Assembly: GCA_001661245.1 (NCBI GenBank)
Contig: KV454011.1
Coordinates: 1,968,135-2,032,134 of the forward strand
DNA: 64,000 nt
Reading direction: 5' to 3'
Source of the DNA: Pachysolen tannophilus NRRL Y-2460
Lineage: Eukaryota > Ascomycota > Pichiomycetes > Alaninales > Pachysolenaceae
Part shown: positions 12,801 through 21,743 of the stretch, piece by piece
Numbering within the stretch: the first letter of the stretch is position 1
Layout of the letters: the number at the start of each line of letters is the position of its first letter
Notes under the pieces: generated by a model
Seen by the model: only the letters and a program-made list of their open reading frames with translations
Database searches by the model: none
Told to the model about the DNA's origin: nothing
Position numbers and translations under genes: made by a program

Positions 12801-15800
12801 CTTTGATACATAATCTCCCGGTTGATATGCCAAACTATTCGGAGCCAGCGTCATTTGAAAAGTGCATTACTCAATCAATTCAAAGCTATGGCGATGTTGT
12901 TGTTGACTCCTTAGTTTTTATTCATCGTCTGAAAGTTAATAATTGTGATCGTTTTTTTCAATCTCCAGGCACCTTTTTGGATTTCACTAACCACTTTTCA
13001 AGAATTTTCATGCAAAAAGAAGAAGAATTACAAAACCATCAGAAACATATTAACGTAGGTTTAGATAAATTAAGAGACGCTGTGCTTGCAGTAAGAGATT
13101 TGAAGGAAATGTTATCCAGCCAGAAAGCTGATTTAGAAACGAAGGATAAAGAGGCAAGATCTATGCTAAATAAGATGCTCTCTGAACAGAACGAAGCAGA
13201 ACGCAAAGAGGAGGCTTCTATTGAAATTCAGACTGCTTTGGAAGAGCAAGAAAAAGAAGTTACAAAACGTAGGGCGATTGTTATGGAAGATTTAGCGCTG
13301 GCAGAGCCTGCTGTTTTAGAGGCCCAGAGAGGTGTTAAAAATATCAAGAAAGAACATTTAAATGAATTGAAGGCAATGAGAACACCACCTGAAGCTGTTG
13401 TTTTGACTTTAAAATCTGTTTGCGATTTAATTGGTTACAATCCCGAGACATGGCGTGATATTCAATCAATTATCAGGAGTGATTCCTTCATTGTTGACAT
13501 TGTTAATTTTGACAATGAACGTCAATGTACTCAAGATGTGATTAACTATATGCACGAAAAATATCTTTCGCGTCCAGATTACAATTACACCACTGCTAAT
13601 CGTGCAAGTAAAGCATGTGGTCCGTTACTTCAATGGGTTGAAGCTCAGATAAGATATGCTTCAATATTGGAGAAAGTAGGCCCTTTGAGAGATGAAGTTC
13701 ATACGCTAGAAAATGAAGCTAAGCAGACGAAGGTGAAACTAAATGCGGTTGATGAGATGATTCGAGATTTACGCAATAGCATTGAACATTATAAGGATGA
13801 TTACAGTTCTTTGATTAGAGAAACTGAACAAATTAAAACGGCTATGTCCACTGTGGTACAAAAAGTAAGACGCAGTGAGAAACTAATTGAAGACCTTACA
13901 GGGGAAAGAGAAAGGTGGAGAGCAAGCGTAAAGGAATTTCATCTACAACGTAAGTGTTTGGTTGGAAATTCTCTTCTATCGGCTGCTTTTTTAAGTTATT
14001 GTGGTTATTATGATCAGAAGACTAGGTTCAACTTACTCAGGATTTGGAAGAGTAAGTTAATGTCTTCCGGAATTGCTGTGGATGAAAATTATGTTACTAC
14101 TAACTATCTATCCACTCCTAGCAACATTATAAAGTGGGAAGAAAATGGCACACCAAATGATGACTTGTTTATTGAAAACATGATAATGCTTACTCATTCA
14201 CAGCGCTTTCCTTATATAATTGACCCTTCAGGAAAAATGTTAGAGATTTTAACTGCTGAAATTTTACCTAGAAAGTTGATTATAACCAGTTTTCTCGATG
14301 ACGGTTTTGTGAAAAAATTAGAAAACGCTTTAAGATTTGGCAGTTCTATATTAATTCAAGATGCTGAAAAGTATGATCCAATTATAAGTCAAATTTTGTC
14401 TAAGGAAGTCCATAGAACAGGGGGTAGAACTTTAATGTGTTTAGGTAAACAAGAAATTGATTGTACAGATGGGTTTAAATTATATCTTTATACCAGAGAT
14501 CCTTCTGTTAAGATACCTCCCTTTGTATCAAGCCGTACCACCACTATTAACTTTACTGTTACAGCTAGTTCATTGGAGGCACATTCTTTGAATATGACTT
14601 TAAAGAAAGAGAATCCCGAGATTGAAGAACAGAGATTAGAATTAATCAAAATACAAGGAGAGTATAAGGTGCATTTGCGAAAATTGGAAGATCAACTATT
14701 GAAATCATTAACCGATTCAAATGGAAACATTTTAGATAATGATGAAATTATAAATACGCTAGAGATATTAAAGCATGACTCAACTGATATTTCAAAGAAA
14801 ATGGAAGAAACGTCACATATCATGGAAAAGATGGATTCTATTCTTGTCCAATATTATCCGTTGGCTTCTTCCTGTTCTTCTTTATACATTATGTTGGATT
14901 CATTTAAAAATGCTAACAGATTTTATCAGTTTTCATTAGGTTATTTTGTTGAATTATTAACTTGCGTCTTGAATTCAGAAAGAAATTTAGACCCTCGACA
15001 TAACAAAGTGGATGATTTAGTTAAAAAATTGTATCAAGAGGTATACTCGAGAACTGCACTATCTTTATTACATGAAGATAGAGTTATTCTTTGCCTAACA
15101 ATGTTTGCATTATATTTCAATTTTAAACATAATGTTTCACTTTTACCTATAGTCATAGCCATTTTGCGAACAATTTCGAAAAAGGACCTGAATGTCGAAG
15201 ATTTAATAAGAATTACAAATTTGATGGAAATAAAAGTTGACCATGAATTATTAGAATCATGTTATAATGATTGGTCGGAAGAGTCATTTAAAACTTTGAT
15301 TAAAAATGTCAAAGATTATGATTTTATCATTCCATTGTTAAAATCATCATTTAAAATTAAAAATGCTTCAAATGAATGTTTAAGTGTATTTACTGAAGTC
15401 AGCAAATTTTTCCTTGAAAATAGTAATAGTCCGTATGGCTCCAAATATAGCTTGAGTGACGTTGTACTTTTCAATAACGAGCATTCCTCTAAACCAATTG
15501 TTTTATGCTCACCAGAAGGTTATGATGCCACTTTTAAAGTTGAAAGTATTAAGCAAGAATTTTGTATCGACAAATTGGTAGTAATAGCTATGGGATCCAA
15601 CGAAGCTATTGAAATTGCAGATAAGGAAATTAATAAAGCGGCAAAGGAAGGATATTGGGTCTTGATTCAAAATGTTCAAATGTCTAACAATTGGCTTGAA
15701 TACCTTCAAAAAAATTTAGAATCCTTAGTTTTACCTCATAGAAATTTTAGGCTATTTTTAACTTGCAGTTTGGCCTCCAAACTACCAATAACACTTTTAA

Positions 15801-16453
15801 GAGAATCTTCGGTTTTAATATTTGAGAATTCTCCGGGAATTAAATCAGTAATGCTAGAGTTATTTGTAAATATTCCTCATGAAAAATTAGAAACAGAAAA
15901 GCCAATCGAAAAGAAATACTTGTACTTTTTGTTATGTTGGTTTCACGCTGTTTTACAGGAAAGACTAAGATTTGTCCCGATTGGTTTTAACAAGTACTAC
16001 GAGTTTAACAATACTGACTTTGAATTGGGGATAGCTACCATTGATAAGTGGGTTGCTGAGATTGCTAAAGGTAGAACCAATGTCGCACCAGAGCATTTAC
16101 CATGGGAAGCATTACAAATCCTTATTAGTGAAATTGTGTATGGAGCTAAAGTTGACATTAAGGAAGATTTACAAATTTTGATCGAACTATCAAGGAAAAT
16201 TTTTAGATTAGAATCTTTTGATAATGGCTTTAACATCATTGAGTACGATGAGATAACCTCATTAGATAAGTTGTTTCCACCAGAGATTAAAAGTGTGAAG
16301 AACCTTTCTGATTGGATTCGTAACGAGCTCCCAGATATGCAACCACCTACGTGGTTAGGTTTGAATAATGATGTCGAACTCAAAATAAAAGCTGAAAAGG
16401 GCAGACAAGTGGCCTCTACAGTTTCTACTCTATTAGAGCAGTTTATTGCCTAA
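3839..16453 (+). CDS. DYN1: Cytoplasmic dynein heavy chain
   Basis: 4204 codons, comparable to 4092 in S. cerevisiae. The first ATG is at 3839, four codons inside a TTG-started frame. The N-terminal tail (to about residue 1300) is helical and poorly conserved. The motor ring is intact. P-loops are visible for AAA1 (G1867, GPAGTGKT, with CFDEFNR Walker B at about 1917), AAA2 (G2153, GEAGVGKS), AAA3 (G2496, GPPGSGKT) and AAA4 (G2827, GTSTSGKT). A coiled-coil stalk runs from about 3058 to 3370 and encloses the microtubule-binding tip. AAA5/6 and a short C-terminus follow, as in fungi. The protein is the minus-end motor that positions the spindle through cortical pulling in yeasts. It has no introns or frame breaks. 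One stalk Leu (codon 13298) is CTG where relatives have a polar residue. Confidence 0.97.
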   Translation: MSSTIELNHLIDFIFSVSNTLQSSKKEDIIYFKEKAVLQLYLNFINDLSSSSLFISKKIKHDDKEGEKGIRNEFEFLIMESLLQDFHGIVSTIAIIKPKGSLSSEIPLEAQLQVFNLQHNEKEKNTFETLRALISNGISPYFDSLTNKVSDDNGNSGNVGEYSSIEITKKKLYELVTLLGNSQHNIQTPNLLMSVNPIIKKSIENYGNDAIEHIESQNLLTDSSFLNELQNSVNTWIKLCQEVTHLNHDPASGTAADEISFWISLEKALLSIQEQLSSAEVSLTLDVLKKAKRFHATVSFLSDTGINEALLRAQKYNQLLKDFPLDEILSLTSFSKLEEAVILVFNHLKKLRVTEYPISRVLPFVELISVEVEIRLRAILKEYDLLALPYNEFNDIMNKINLCFNTYDEQLKEFISLARELSRKRSEKLILVRINSKTDTLKEKIYQINSFRKSHEELKTTIHLLNNEELNDLLSYAYESIKVIDIYDQNKWNSAETIYNERLAKIEAIVIKMLKDSLSNCKNANEMFGIFEKFSTLLAKPNIRNSVQEYQSQLLEIIKSEIQNLSSQLIQQKEISKLFNLRDLPPVTSMIIWAKQVEKNLNFFSDKLQLVLGDDWKQYPEGQKLYAELSVFKNKLDVQPLYESWLKDSLHMGNNSENLKIFKIIKVNNNNNNVKSDQKFFEIVINFDYSIIDLFKEVKHLSFLKFNVPHSISLKSRNIRKVYPKIISLSETLSLWNLALQEVDKLSDLKMLMDPDKERIIELISGLVDIEWGTLIKAQDIGEVDDELDGSQSFMKDLYEMKVWNNVNHLEEVTLVFYANLEFLNKTKASLIQLFEQLAIIKYDFDEFSNLISEVQKIVDEIILKGFTNVGNLVSVINEKLSQILTNKCIKELDLWYNSVNFDNSDDLSDDFDNEKSRFVSYLKFEMIVKDQTIMISPMIESAKVSWLLGLQKLVKVILDQKKITSERFDVFQVNAVNANSKIKIDETQKLETFSSIIFFILRDIERCLNLVDFKFKKISKYLEDCFKFQSLWELQIEDVVVFLGEDVESWILLLNELKESRDAFDTVETSKSFGYITIDYEHIQFKVTAKYDIWQRQIALKFSEVLNLSMKNFHSAVLNSRKSLEKLDYKDSIQDTISLISNINRIQLNLPYFEARLKLIEQAELLLVKNRFRFGSDWLTSEQVHDDFFSLIEIFDKRSKLIEGKRDSIISKINSESLKIEDSISTLLFDWSTAKPVSGNIAPAEALKILVTFENKLISLKKSKDDLVSSSKILGIDLKLVSSVESTLEEISDLKNVWNSINELWETLLNFKTQKWIEISPLSLHRQLDDLLSKSRSMPLRIRQYTAFEGAQDIIKNYIKANTLVTDLKSAMKLRHWQNLFKSLNKKFVFTSMEEMTLGDIWDLDILANEGLFKNMIIQAYGEKSIEDKLNDIKETWKNTTFDLFNYHDKCRLVKNWDVLFQICEDNLNSLTTMRHSPYYLLFEQEASLLEEQLNKMFSLLDIWIEVQKEFVYIDGVFGGNSDVRKLLPLETSRFSNISSEFFLILKSVYKSAIAIDSLTVSDIHRSMERTLDVLIKIRRSLSDYLEQQRDNFPRFYFVGNEDLLEIIGNSNDLPIILKHFKKMFAGIADASVKKETGEITHIISEEGEHIELFNSVQLKESPPLHEWLAELELETKITLSKLLENSINEFSNILGNDFEMESLVSWMDSYPSQICIVTSQVCWTKLIELEILGSSNLDAVKSNIMKLLKFLAKLVNQDQSLIKRRKFENLIIEFIHQKDIITLLVAKGVNSIDNYSWRSQLTFYYDSENPDYLSRLIVRQANSSTKYGFEYLGVPARLAYTPLIDKCILAMTQALNERKGGSPFGPAGTGKTETIKFLSQNLGKMVYIFNFDESFQFSSISRILLGICQVGAWGCFDEFNRLDEKMLSAVSTQIEKIELGLSFQTSSNKIELLGKQTLVHPESGIFVTMNPGYAGRSTLPENLKKLFRSFSMNKPDREVIAEVVLNSQGFTTAASLAKKIVPFFSQLEEKTSRQTHYDFGVRALKSTLIHCGINNRKTIDTNLGVDELLIVLKSLEETIRPKLTSADEKIFTKLEDEFFGLSYQLDSQEELISCLKTVSQVSGITLSSEFIKKVIQLYQIQSTHHGIMLVGEAGVGKSTIWKTLLSALDRIEDCESIRYIIDCKVITKDKIYGSLDPITRDWTDGIFTHILRRIAENLRGESSRRTWIIFDGDIDPEWVESLNSVLDDNKILTLPNGERISLPPNVRLIFEVDTLRYATPATVSRCGIVFIGNPVVNETELLSKLVFDFGSRDGFDEDSSNLSFQNLQKSYSQCILNILKPTVLSEIILKGSTLVHYMDYNVVHTLTMFQMMSRVFLDKILSSGYFDIVTEFTTKAVLLSLAWAFAGDSSTEDREMFSSFLLDMFNENIPGGTLFDYTINLPNCDFVTFFVPEISLEKQELLKPDLLIPTTDTVKHEELIYSIIHQHKTLIMCGPPGSGKTMTLFAALRKSPDLVFVDINFSKETTPELLLKTLEQYCDYKKLLSGTILAPKIPGKWLVIFADELNLPKVDKFNSQKVISFMRELVERGGFYKSNQWIHLKNVQFVGACNPPSDPGRHLLSMRFLRNTMVISVNYPNKKSLCQIYNTLMTSIFRGSKLIQYATFFSSSIIDIYLNLKSKFTEEIFSPRDITRVIKSFFVYLEDASDLEKALRILLFNLLRVFSDRMSKEIDRIEIFEIYKTALESHFPNISPEVFKQPLLYSNWFSMGYEEVKYAEFRSFVSERLRIFCEEETDVPLVLYDELLDHVLRIDRVLRQPQGHMILIGTSTSGKTTLAKFVSWVNGLKTYKLLTNRKFSLEDFDQELRDVLVRVTIKNEKLCFIVDESNILETAFLERMNNLLSNCEIPGLFDEEEIKVMTNRLGLEESEFTNFFKNKISENLHVIFTISDSDDIHSPRILSSPALLNRCAVNWMGDWSNKTLYQVATSLIHNLPVDMPNYSEPASFEKCITQSIQSYGDVVVDSLVFIHRLKVNNCDRFFQSPGTFLDFTNHFSRIFMQKEEELQNHQKHINVGLDKLRDAVLAVRDLKEMLSSQKADLETKDKEARSMLNKMLSEQNEAERKEEASIEIQTALEEQEKEVTKRRAIVMEDLALAEPAVLEAQRGVKNIKKEHLNELKAMRTPPEAVVLTLKSVCDLIGYNPETWRDIQSIIRSDSFIVDIVNFDNERQCTQDVINYMHEKYLSRPDYNYTTANRASKACGPLLQWVEAQIRYASILEKVGPLRDEVHTLENEAKQTKVKLNAVDEMIRDLRNSIEHYKDDYSSLIRETEQIKTAMSTVVQKVRRSEKLIEDLTGERERWRASVKEFHLQRKCLVGNSLLSAAFLSYCGYYDQKTRFNLLRIWKSKLMSSGIAVDENYVTTNYLSTPSNIIKWEENGTPNDDLFIENMIMLTHSQRFPYIIDPSGKMLEILTAEILPRKLIITSFLDDGFVKKLENALRFGSSILIQDAEKYDPIISQILSKEVHRTGGRTLMCLGKQEIDCTDGFKLYLYTRDPSVKIPPFVSSRTTTINFTVTASSLEAHSLNMTLKKENPEIEEQRLELIKIQGEYKVHLRKLEDQLLKSLTDSNGNILDNDEIINTLEILKHDSTDISKKMEETSHIMEKMDSILVQYYPLASSCSSLYIMLDSFKNANRFYQFSLGYFVELLTCVLNSERNLDPRHNKVDDLVKKLYQEVYSRTALSLLHEDRVILCLTMFALYFNFKHNVSLLPIVIAILRTISKKDLNVEDLIRITNLMEIKVDHELLESCYNDWSEESFKTLIKNVKDYDFIIPLLKSSFKIKNASNECLSVFTEVSKFFLENSNSPYGSKYSLSDVVLFNNEHSSKPIVLCSPEGYDATFKVESIKQEFCIDKLVVIAMGSNEAIEIADKEINKAAKEGYWVLIQNVQMSNNWLEYLQKNLESLVLPHRNFRLFLTCSLASKLPITLLRESSVLIFENSPGIKSVMLELFVNIPHEKLETEKPIEKKYLYFLLCWFHAVLQERLRFVPIGFNKYYEFNNTDFELGIATIDKWVAEIAKGRTNVAPEHLPWEALQILISEIVYGAKVDIKEDLQILIELSRKIFRLESFDNGFNIIEYDEITSLDKLFPPEIKSVKNLSDWIRNELPDMQPPTWLGLNNDVELKIKAEKGRQVASTVSTLLEQFIA

Positions 16454-16987
16454 ATAGAAATGCTATTATTGATATCGTCGCTGTTGTTGTCGTTCTTAAA
16501 TTTATAGATTTTATAATAATAAAAGTAGTGCGTAATATATCATACGTCTAAATTGGTAAACTGTTGATGTTGAAAAATCTTACTATAAGATTAATTAGAC
16601 TAAGAGAATAATAGAATATCTTTCCAAACTCATAATATAGATCAGAAATAGATCAGAAAAAAATCATCCGAAAAGCTTCTGAAGCTGTTCACAAAGGGCT
16701 TGTATATAATAAGAACAGTTTGCATTATCTCAGGGTTTAATTTTGGCTTGAGTAGAATCATATTCGCTATTACAAAATTTTTTTGCATATTCATGAAAAC
16801 ATCATTCGTATATTTAAAGATTATTGAGTTGATATAATTTTATGTTTTTCGTATGAAAAGAATTTGGATTGTCCAGTATTGACTTTATTTGGGTTACAAT
16901 TACCATAGTTTGACGATCATTTTGATGAAAACTCCATCTATGTCATTCTAAAACTCTGCAAAATAGAAAAGAATAAAAATTTAAATC
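16454..16987. other. Intergenic, DYN1 to next gene
   Basis: 534 bp of AT-rich sequence holding the DYN1 3' end and the promoter of the downstream gene. I found no open frame, tRNA boxes or repeat of note. A small structured RNA cannot be excluded by eye. Confidence 0.5.
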
Positions 16988-19399
16988 ATGCGACGCTTGA
17001 CACCTATAAGCCGACATATAAGTCGAAATACACGTAACATCAAGGAAACTTTAATAAATTTTCAATATCAGACAGTATCAAGGCATTATGGTAGAAGGTC
17101 ATATTCATCGGTGTGCATTTTGAACTCTATAACGTCATCTACAAAGTTATCATCAAAGGTAAGATCCGGAGATGATGCTGAAACCGTTTATCGGTCAAAC
17201 CATGTAAATAGTTATAACAATAGCAACAACAACAACAATAATAATAATTGTAATAATAATAGGGAAGGGAGATTGGAACATATAGGGGATAGCATTGAAT
17301 TTGAAAATAAGTTAACTAAAACTTTCTTGTTAAAAATCAGAGAACATAAGTACAATTCAGTCATAAGAATAATATATAAATATCATAAGAAACCATTTAT
17401 AGAATCATCCGATAACTTGGAATCGATAATACAGGAGTTGGTGAGTTTAAATCAGAAAAGATTAGCATTTGAGTTTATTAAGATACATGAAGAAATGATT
17501 ATACGAAATGTACAATGTTTCAAACCAGATACACTAATTGTATTTTTAGAGTTGATTTATATATTTCAGCGATATGAAATGTTTGATAAGCTTTTCTCTT
17601 ATTACATCAATAATAGTGATTTGGATTTGAAAACTATTCAGAATGCCATTAGTTTCTATATAAAGACAGGTAGAATCGAGTTTGCAAAGCAGTTACTATA
17701 TCAAATGTCATTTTATTTCAATTCCAGAAAGGACAATAATCACGATAATACAGATGTGGAATTTCTATTATACTCCTACCTAACTTCATTGGAAAAATTC
17801 AGGGCCCCTTTGGTTTTATTTGAATTTGGATTTAACACTTGGAAAACCCAAAAATTATCTATTAACAATAAAAGTTATGCTTTAATGATGGATAAATATT
17901 ATTTATCGAAAAATAATGATAAGATTGAAAAATTTAAACGTTATCTACAAGAAATAAATAAAAATGATGTTATAGAGGTTCAACTAGTGAATTTTTATGA
18001 AATATTAAGAAATGGCAACTTGAGTGAGGAAGAACGTTATAAGATGATTTTAGAATGGAGAAACAATATCAACAGTCTTAATGATAGTGAAACGTTGACC
18101 TTGTTTTACAAAAAAATCATTGATATTGTTTCATTTGTATTTAAGGATATTGACATGATACGGGCGAAACTTTTACCCTTAATAAGTGCTGATAATTTGA
18201 ATAATACTGTATCGATTTATTTATCGATAAGTAATTATTATTTACATACTAGAGATTTTGATGGGTTGGTTGAACTATTCGACAAGGAAATAATAGAACA
18301 GAAATTACCGTTCACTTATAGACATTTAAGAATGGTTTGGGAAACTTTTATGAATGCATATCCAGATTATGGCAAGCATATTGAAACAAAGGACCTTGTT
18401 GAAAAATTTGTTAAATATGATTTGGCATTATCTAAGGCGTGGGTAAGACAATTTTTAAACAGTATCCAGATTGATAAGCATAGATATAATATAGAGTACG
18501 CTTTCGGTTTGAGAAATAAATCGAATAAAGATGTTGTTAAACTTATAAAGGATATTGACGAAATGGATAAGTTAACAGCCACTGAAAGAGTCTCTAAATT
18601 AATTCAAAAATCTTTGGAAAATGGAGTAAATATTCATTCTCAAAGTTTCATTTCCATACTTGAAAAATATTTGAAGCTATCTAATAATATAGATGAGGTA
18701 GGTTTATCTGAAATCAACCAACAACTTGCAACGTTAAATCTTGAAGTAAGTAATCGTTTGAAATTAGCTTTTTTGAAAAAAAAATTAAGATTAATTGAAA
18801 TTCGTAAATATGAGGTACAAGATCAGCATTTGGACACAAGAATATTACAGTCAAGAGTCATATCGAATTTTGTTGAAGATAACGTTGATGAAAGTTTTGT
18901 TAGGAAAGATTTTTCGGAGTTATGTGATATCTTAATTGATTTCAAATTCAACACGGAAGCTGAAGAAATTTTGAATAACAAATTGAAAAAGGAGAAAACA
19001 ACGGCTGATACAGATTTGGGTTATGATCAAATGTTATTAAGCATTTTGGAGACAAAATTGTATTTTAATGATTTGAAAAAATTTATATTGAGTGTTGAAC
19101 ATTTTAAATCTGAGTTGTTGAGTGGCAAAGTATTTATTAGGAAATTTTATTTCCAACATTTGAAAGTATCAGAAAAGAAATTCAAACTGAAATTCTTTCA
19201 AGAACTAAGAGAATTGAGTAAAAATGAAAACCAAAATGAAGCTTTTGAAAAGAAAAAATTAGTTTATGAGAATTTTTTACATTATTTCCATAATTTTATT
19301 AAACTTTGTGTTCAAAATTATGCTGAAAGAAGAACTCTTGAAAGAAGAAAGTTTTATCAAATTTTTAACCGATATTTGAAACGGGTTGTTGAAGAATGA
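16988..19399 (+). CDS. Putative mitochondrial helical-repeat protein
   Basis: 803 codons from the ATG at 16988. The first 25 residues are Arg-rich with no acidic residues (MRRLTPISRHISRNTRNIK), as in a mitochondrial targeting peptide. An Asn run follows at about residues 75-92. The rest is helical, Lys/Asn/Ile-rich and repetitive in a way that recalls fungal PPR-type RNA-binding proteins (for example the Aep3, Dmr1/Ccm1 or Sov1 class). I cannot assign an ortholog. If the comparison holds, it would act in maturation or translation of a mitochondrial transcript; that is inference. The C-terminus is strongly basic. It is convergent with the F-box gene, with about 115 bp between them. Confidence 0.6.
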   Translation: MRRLTPISRHISRNTRNIKETLINFQYQTVSRHYGRRSYSSVCILNSITSSTKLSSKVRSGDDAETVYRSNHVNSYNNSNNNNNNNNCNNNREGRLEHIGDSIEFENKLTKTFLLKIREHKYNSVIRIIYKYHKKPFIESSDNLESIIQELVSLNQKRLAFEFIKIHEEMIIRNVQCFKPDTLIVFLELIYIFQRYEMFDKLFSYYINNSDLDLKTIQNAISFYIKTGRIEFAKQLLYQMSFYFNSRKDNNHDNTDVEFLLYSYLTSLEKFRAPLVLFEFGFNTWKTQKLSINNKSYALMMDKYYLSKNNDKIEKFKRYLQEINKNDVIEVQLVNFYEILRNGNLSEEERYKMILEWRNNINSLNDSETLTLFYKKIIDIVSFVFKDIDMIRAKLLPLISADNLNNTVSIYLSISNYYLHTRDFDGLVELFDKEIIEQKLPFTYRHLRMVWETFMNAYPDYGKHIETKDLVEKFVKYDLALSKAWVRQFLNSIQIDKHRYNIEYAFGLRNKSNKDVVKLIKDIDEMDKLTATERVSKLIQKSLENGVNIHSQSFISILEKYLKLSNNIDEVGLSEINQQLATLNLEVSNRLKLAFLKKKLRLIEIRKYEVQDQHLDTRILQSRVISNFVEDNVDESFVRKDFSELCDILIDFKFNTEAEEILNNKLKKEKTTADTDLGYDQMLLSILETKLYFNDLKKFILSVEHFKSELLSGKVFIRKFYFQHLKVSEKKFKLKFFQELRELSKNENQNEAFEKKKLVYENFLHYFHNFIKLCVQNYAERRTLERRKFYQIFNRYLKRVVEE

Positions 19400-19513
19400 T
19401 TACAGATGGGTAGAAAGAATAAATGTAATATATAGAATGAGTGTAATAAATTGAAATATATATCTATATATATCTATCTATGTATTTTCTAAAAAATCTA
19501 CATTAACGTCATG

Positions 19514-21310
19514 CTATATATCATGAGGCCCAATAATATTTTTCTCACATCCTACATCATCAAAAACATTAATGATTTTTCTTTCACTGTTAATTTTGTA
19601 AAAAACTCCTCCTAATATACAAGTCTTTAACTTTGGTAATAAGTCAACACAATTATCCACATATGCTTCCATGAAATGTGACATCACTTTAACCAAAGCT
19701 TCAAAAGCGGATTGGTTAAACTTGCATACGAAATCTTCATCATATTCGTAGTGATGTTCAAACTTAGTTGTTTTCTTGCTGCCAGTATTATGAAAATCCC
19801 ATGATTTAGAAAAAAAGGGATACGACAAGCATTGTAAATTTGAACAATTTTGTTCCAAGTTGTCATAATTCAATAACCTTTGGTTCAAATAATTTGCTGC
19901 AATACTGAAGAACCTTGGTGAAATCACATCTTTCATTAGTCCAGTGGCTTCATCGTAATAGCAATGATTCATTATGAAAGTATCAAAAATTGATAAATGA
20001 ACTTCACAAAACTCACACCTGCACCCGTTCCACAATAGCTCCGAGGTTATTACTTCATAACATGAACATGAATTCATAAAACTTGGCGATATTAAAGTTT
20101 TCAAATTTTGTAAAATTGGTAAAAACTTTGAATATAATTTTTTCCTTCTTAAAAAATTTCCCTCCACGTTATTTTCAATGTTTCCATCAGTTGGAGGGTT
20201 ATGATGAATAATCAATGTTTCCAAATTAGACGATATTTTAGGATCAAGATTATAAATAAATCTACCCAAATTGATATCAAATTTTTCAATAAAACTATGA
20301 TCTTTATGTAATGTCTTTTCAATAAAAGATAAAATTTTTAAATTAGTAGAAAAGTTTGAATTTTTCTCTTTTAAATTAGTTAATCCACTTAATTCATCAA
20401 CAAACTCTGTGAGACAACTACAATTCAAATCATAATCACAGCCCATTGTTATTTCTAAACTTTTCAAAATAGACAAATCCACGTATTTAAAAAGAAAATC
20501 GCTCATTAAATTTCTCAAATGCAAATTATAATCATTGAAGCCGTGATAGTAAATGAATTTCAAAGATTTAAATTGAAATAATTTCCCATTAGGTGGTTTT
20601 AAGAATTCAATAATAAATTTCAAAAAATTCAAAGTCGATAATTCATCAAATGATAAATATAAAGAATCTAATCCAAATAATATTTTTAAACAATAATCTT
20701 TATCAACAGCCAAGTCTGTAACCACTTTAATTTCATCTTTAAATGAATCTTGAAAATTTATTGTTAAATTCTTAACTGACAAAGGTAATTTCGATAATTC
20801 ATAACAATGATTGATCATGCATGTAGTAAGACTGTGGAAAGAATTGGGAAAACTTAAATTAAAATTATTGTTAAAATTTAAATATGTTTGCAAATTGATA
20901 CTCTTAGCTTGTAACAAGTTCGCTAACTCCACATTAACATTTTCATAGTTGAATATCACAACCTTCTCCACATATGGTAGAATCTCCTCGTTTACTTTTA
21001 AAGACTGGAGTAAGATATCTTGTCTTGTCTTGAAAATCAAATCATTCAATCTTTTATCAGCCAATATATTTGACGACCCACTCACAATAGTATATTTACA
21101 ACAATCATAATCATCCGCCAAGAACCCATTACAATCAGACTTAAATAACAAGTTCTGGTACAACAGCGGCAAAACCAATGTGTACAACTTATAATTCGTT
21201 TGTAACAACTGGAATTTGCTCTGTTGAGCCAACCTTTTAATAATCTTAGAAATTATATCATCAGGTAGACTCTCAAAGTTAACCGCCTTTACCTTTTTAA
21301 CAGCGACCAT
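19514..21310 (-). CDS. F-box protein with leucine-rich region
   Basis: 598 codons from the ATG at 21310; seven further TTG-started codons upstream are unlikely to be used. An F-box-like segment lies at residues 9-50 (NFESLPDDIISKIIKRL), followed by a leucine-rich, hydrophobically patterned body without clear repeat spacing. It contains two Cys clusters (CSCYEVI and CRCEFCEVH). F-box proteins link substrates to Skp1-cullin ubiquitin ligases. No substrate can be named and I do not recognise a specific ortholog. The composition is Asn/Phe/Leu-rich like the neighbouring genes. Confidence 0.7.
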   Translation of the reverse strand: MVAVKKVKAVNFESLPDDIISKIIKRLAQQSKFQLLQTNYKLYTLVLPLLYQNLLFKSDCNGFLADDYDCCKYTIVSGSSNILADKRLNDLIFKTRQDILLQSLKVNEEILPYVEKVVIFNYENVNVELANLLQAKSINLQTYLNFNNNFNLSFPNSFHSLTTCMINHCYELSKLPLSVKNLTINFQDSFKDEIKVVTDLAVDKDYCLKILFGLDSLYLSFDELSTLNFLKFIIEFLKPPNGKLFQFKSLKFIYYHGFNDYNLHLRNLMSDFLFKYVDLSILKSLEITMGCDYDLNCSCLTEFVDELSGLTNLKEKNSNFSTNLKILSFIEKTLHKDHSFIEKFDINLGRFIYNLDPKISSNLETLIIHHNPPTDGNIENNVEGNFLRRKKLYSKFLPILQNLKTLISPSFMNSCSCYEVITSELLWNGCRCEFCEVHLSIFDTFIMNHCYYDEATGLMKDVISPRFFSIAANYLNQRLLNYDNLEQNCSNLQCLSYPFFSKSWDFHNTGSKKTTKFEHHYEYDEDFVCKFNQSAFEALVKVMSHFMEAYVDNCVDLLPKLKTCILGGVFYKINSERKIINVFDDVGCEKNIIGPHDI

Positions 21311-21683
21311 CAAACTAAAAGAAAAAAACAAAAACTCCAGGGCGAAATCTGCTATTTAAATGTAATTTCTTTTTTTAATTTCTTCAATTAAAAAGAAAAA
21401 AAAATAGCGCATTTAGCTTTTTAAACACATTTCTTTGTTTTTTTTTTAAATCTTTGATTTATAACAAGTAATATCACATTCACAATGTTGTATCCAACCT
21501 AGCTTTGCATTTTTTTTTTTTTTTTTTGTTGGGAATCAAAATGCACACGAAATTACATAATATCTATACCGTTAGTAGTGTATGAGAGTACTAAAATATT
21601 TTGGGGTAGTTCACTTAGGCTCAAAAAGGCTTTTTTTGGAAATTGGTAATCTTTTCAACAAATTTAATTGGCTCTTAGAATTT

Positions 21684-21691
21684 TGATTGGT
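21684..21691 (-). promoter_or_regulatory. CCAAT (Hap2/3/4/5-type) site upstream of COX7
   Basis: TGATTGGT matches the TNATTGGY consensus read on this strand (ACCAATCA on minus). It lies about 216 bp before the COX7 ATG. A second ATTGG lies at 21667-21671. The Hap complex drives respiratory genes in yeasts, which fits a cytochrome oxidase subunit. Binding is inferred. Confidence 0.5.
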
Positions 21692-21719
21692 ACACTGAGG
21701 AAAGAAGAAAAATAAGAGT

Positions 21720-21743
21720 AAAAAAAAAAAAAAAAAAAAAAAA
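21720..21743. repeat. Poly(A) run of 24
   Basis: Uninterrupted A homopolymer in the COX7 upstream region. Confidence 0.9.
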
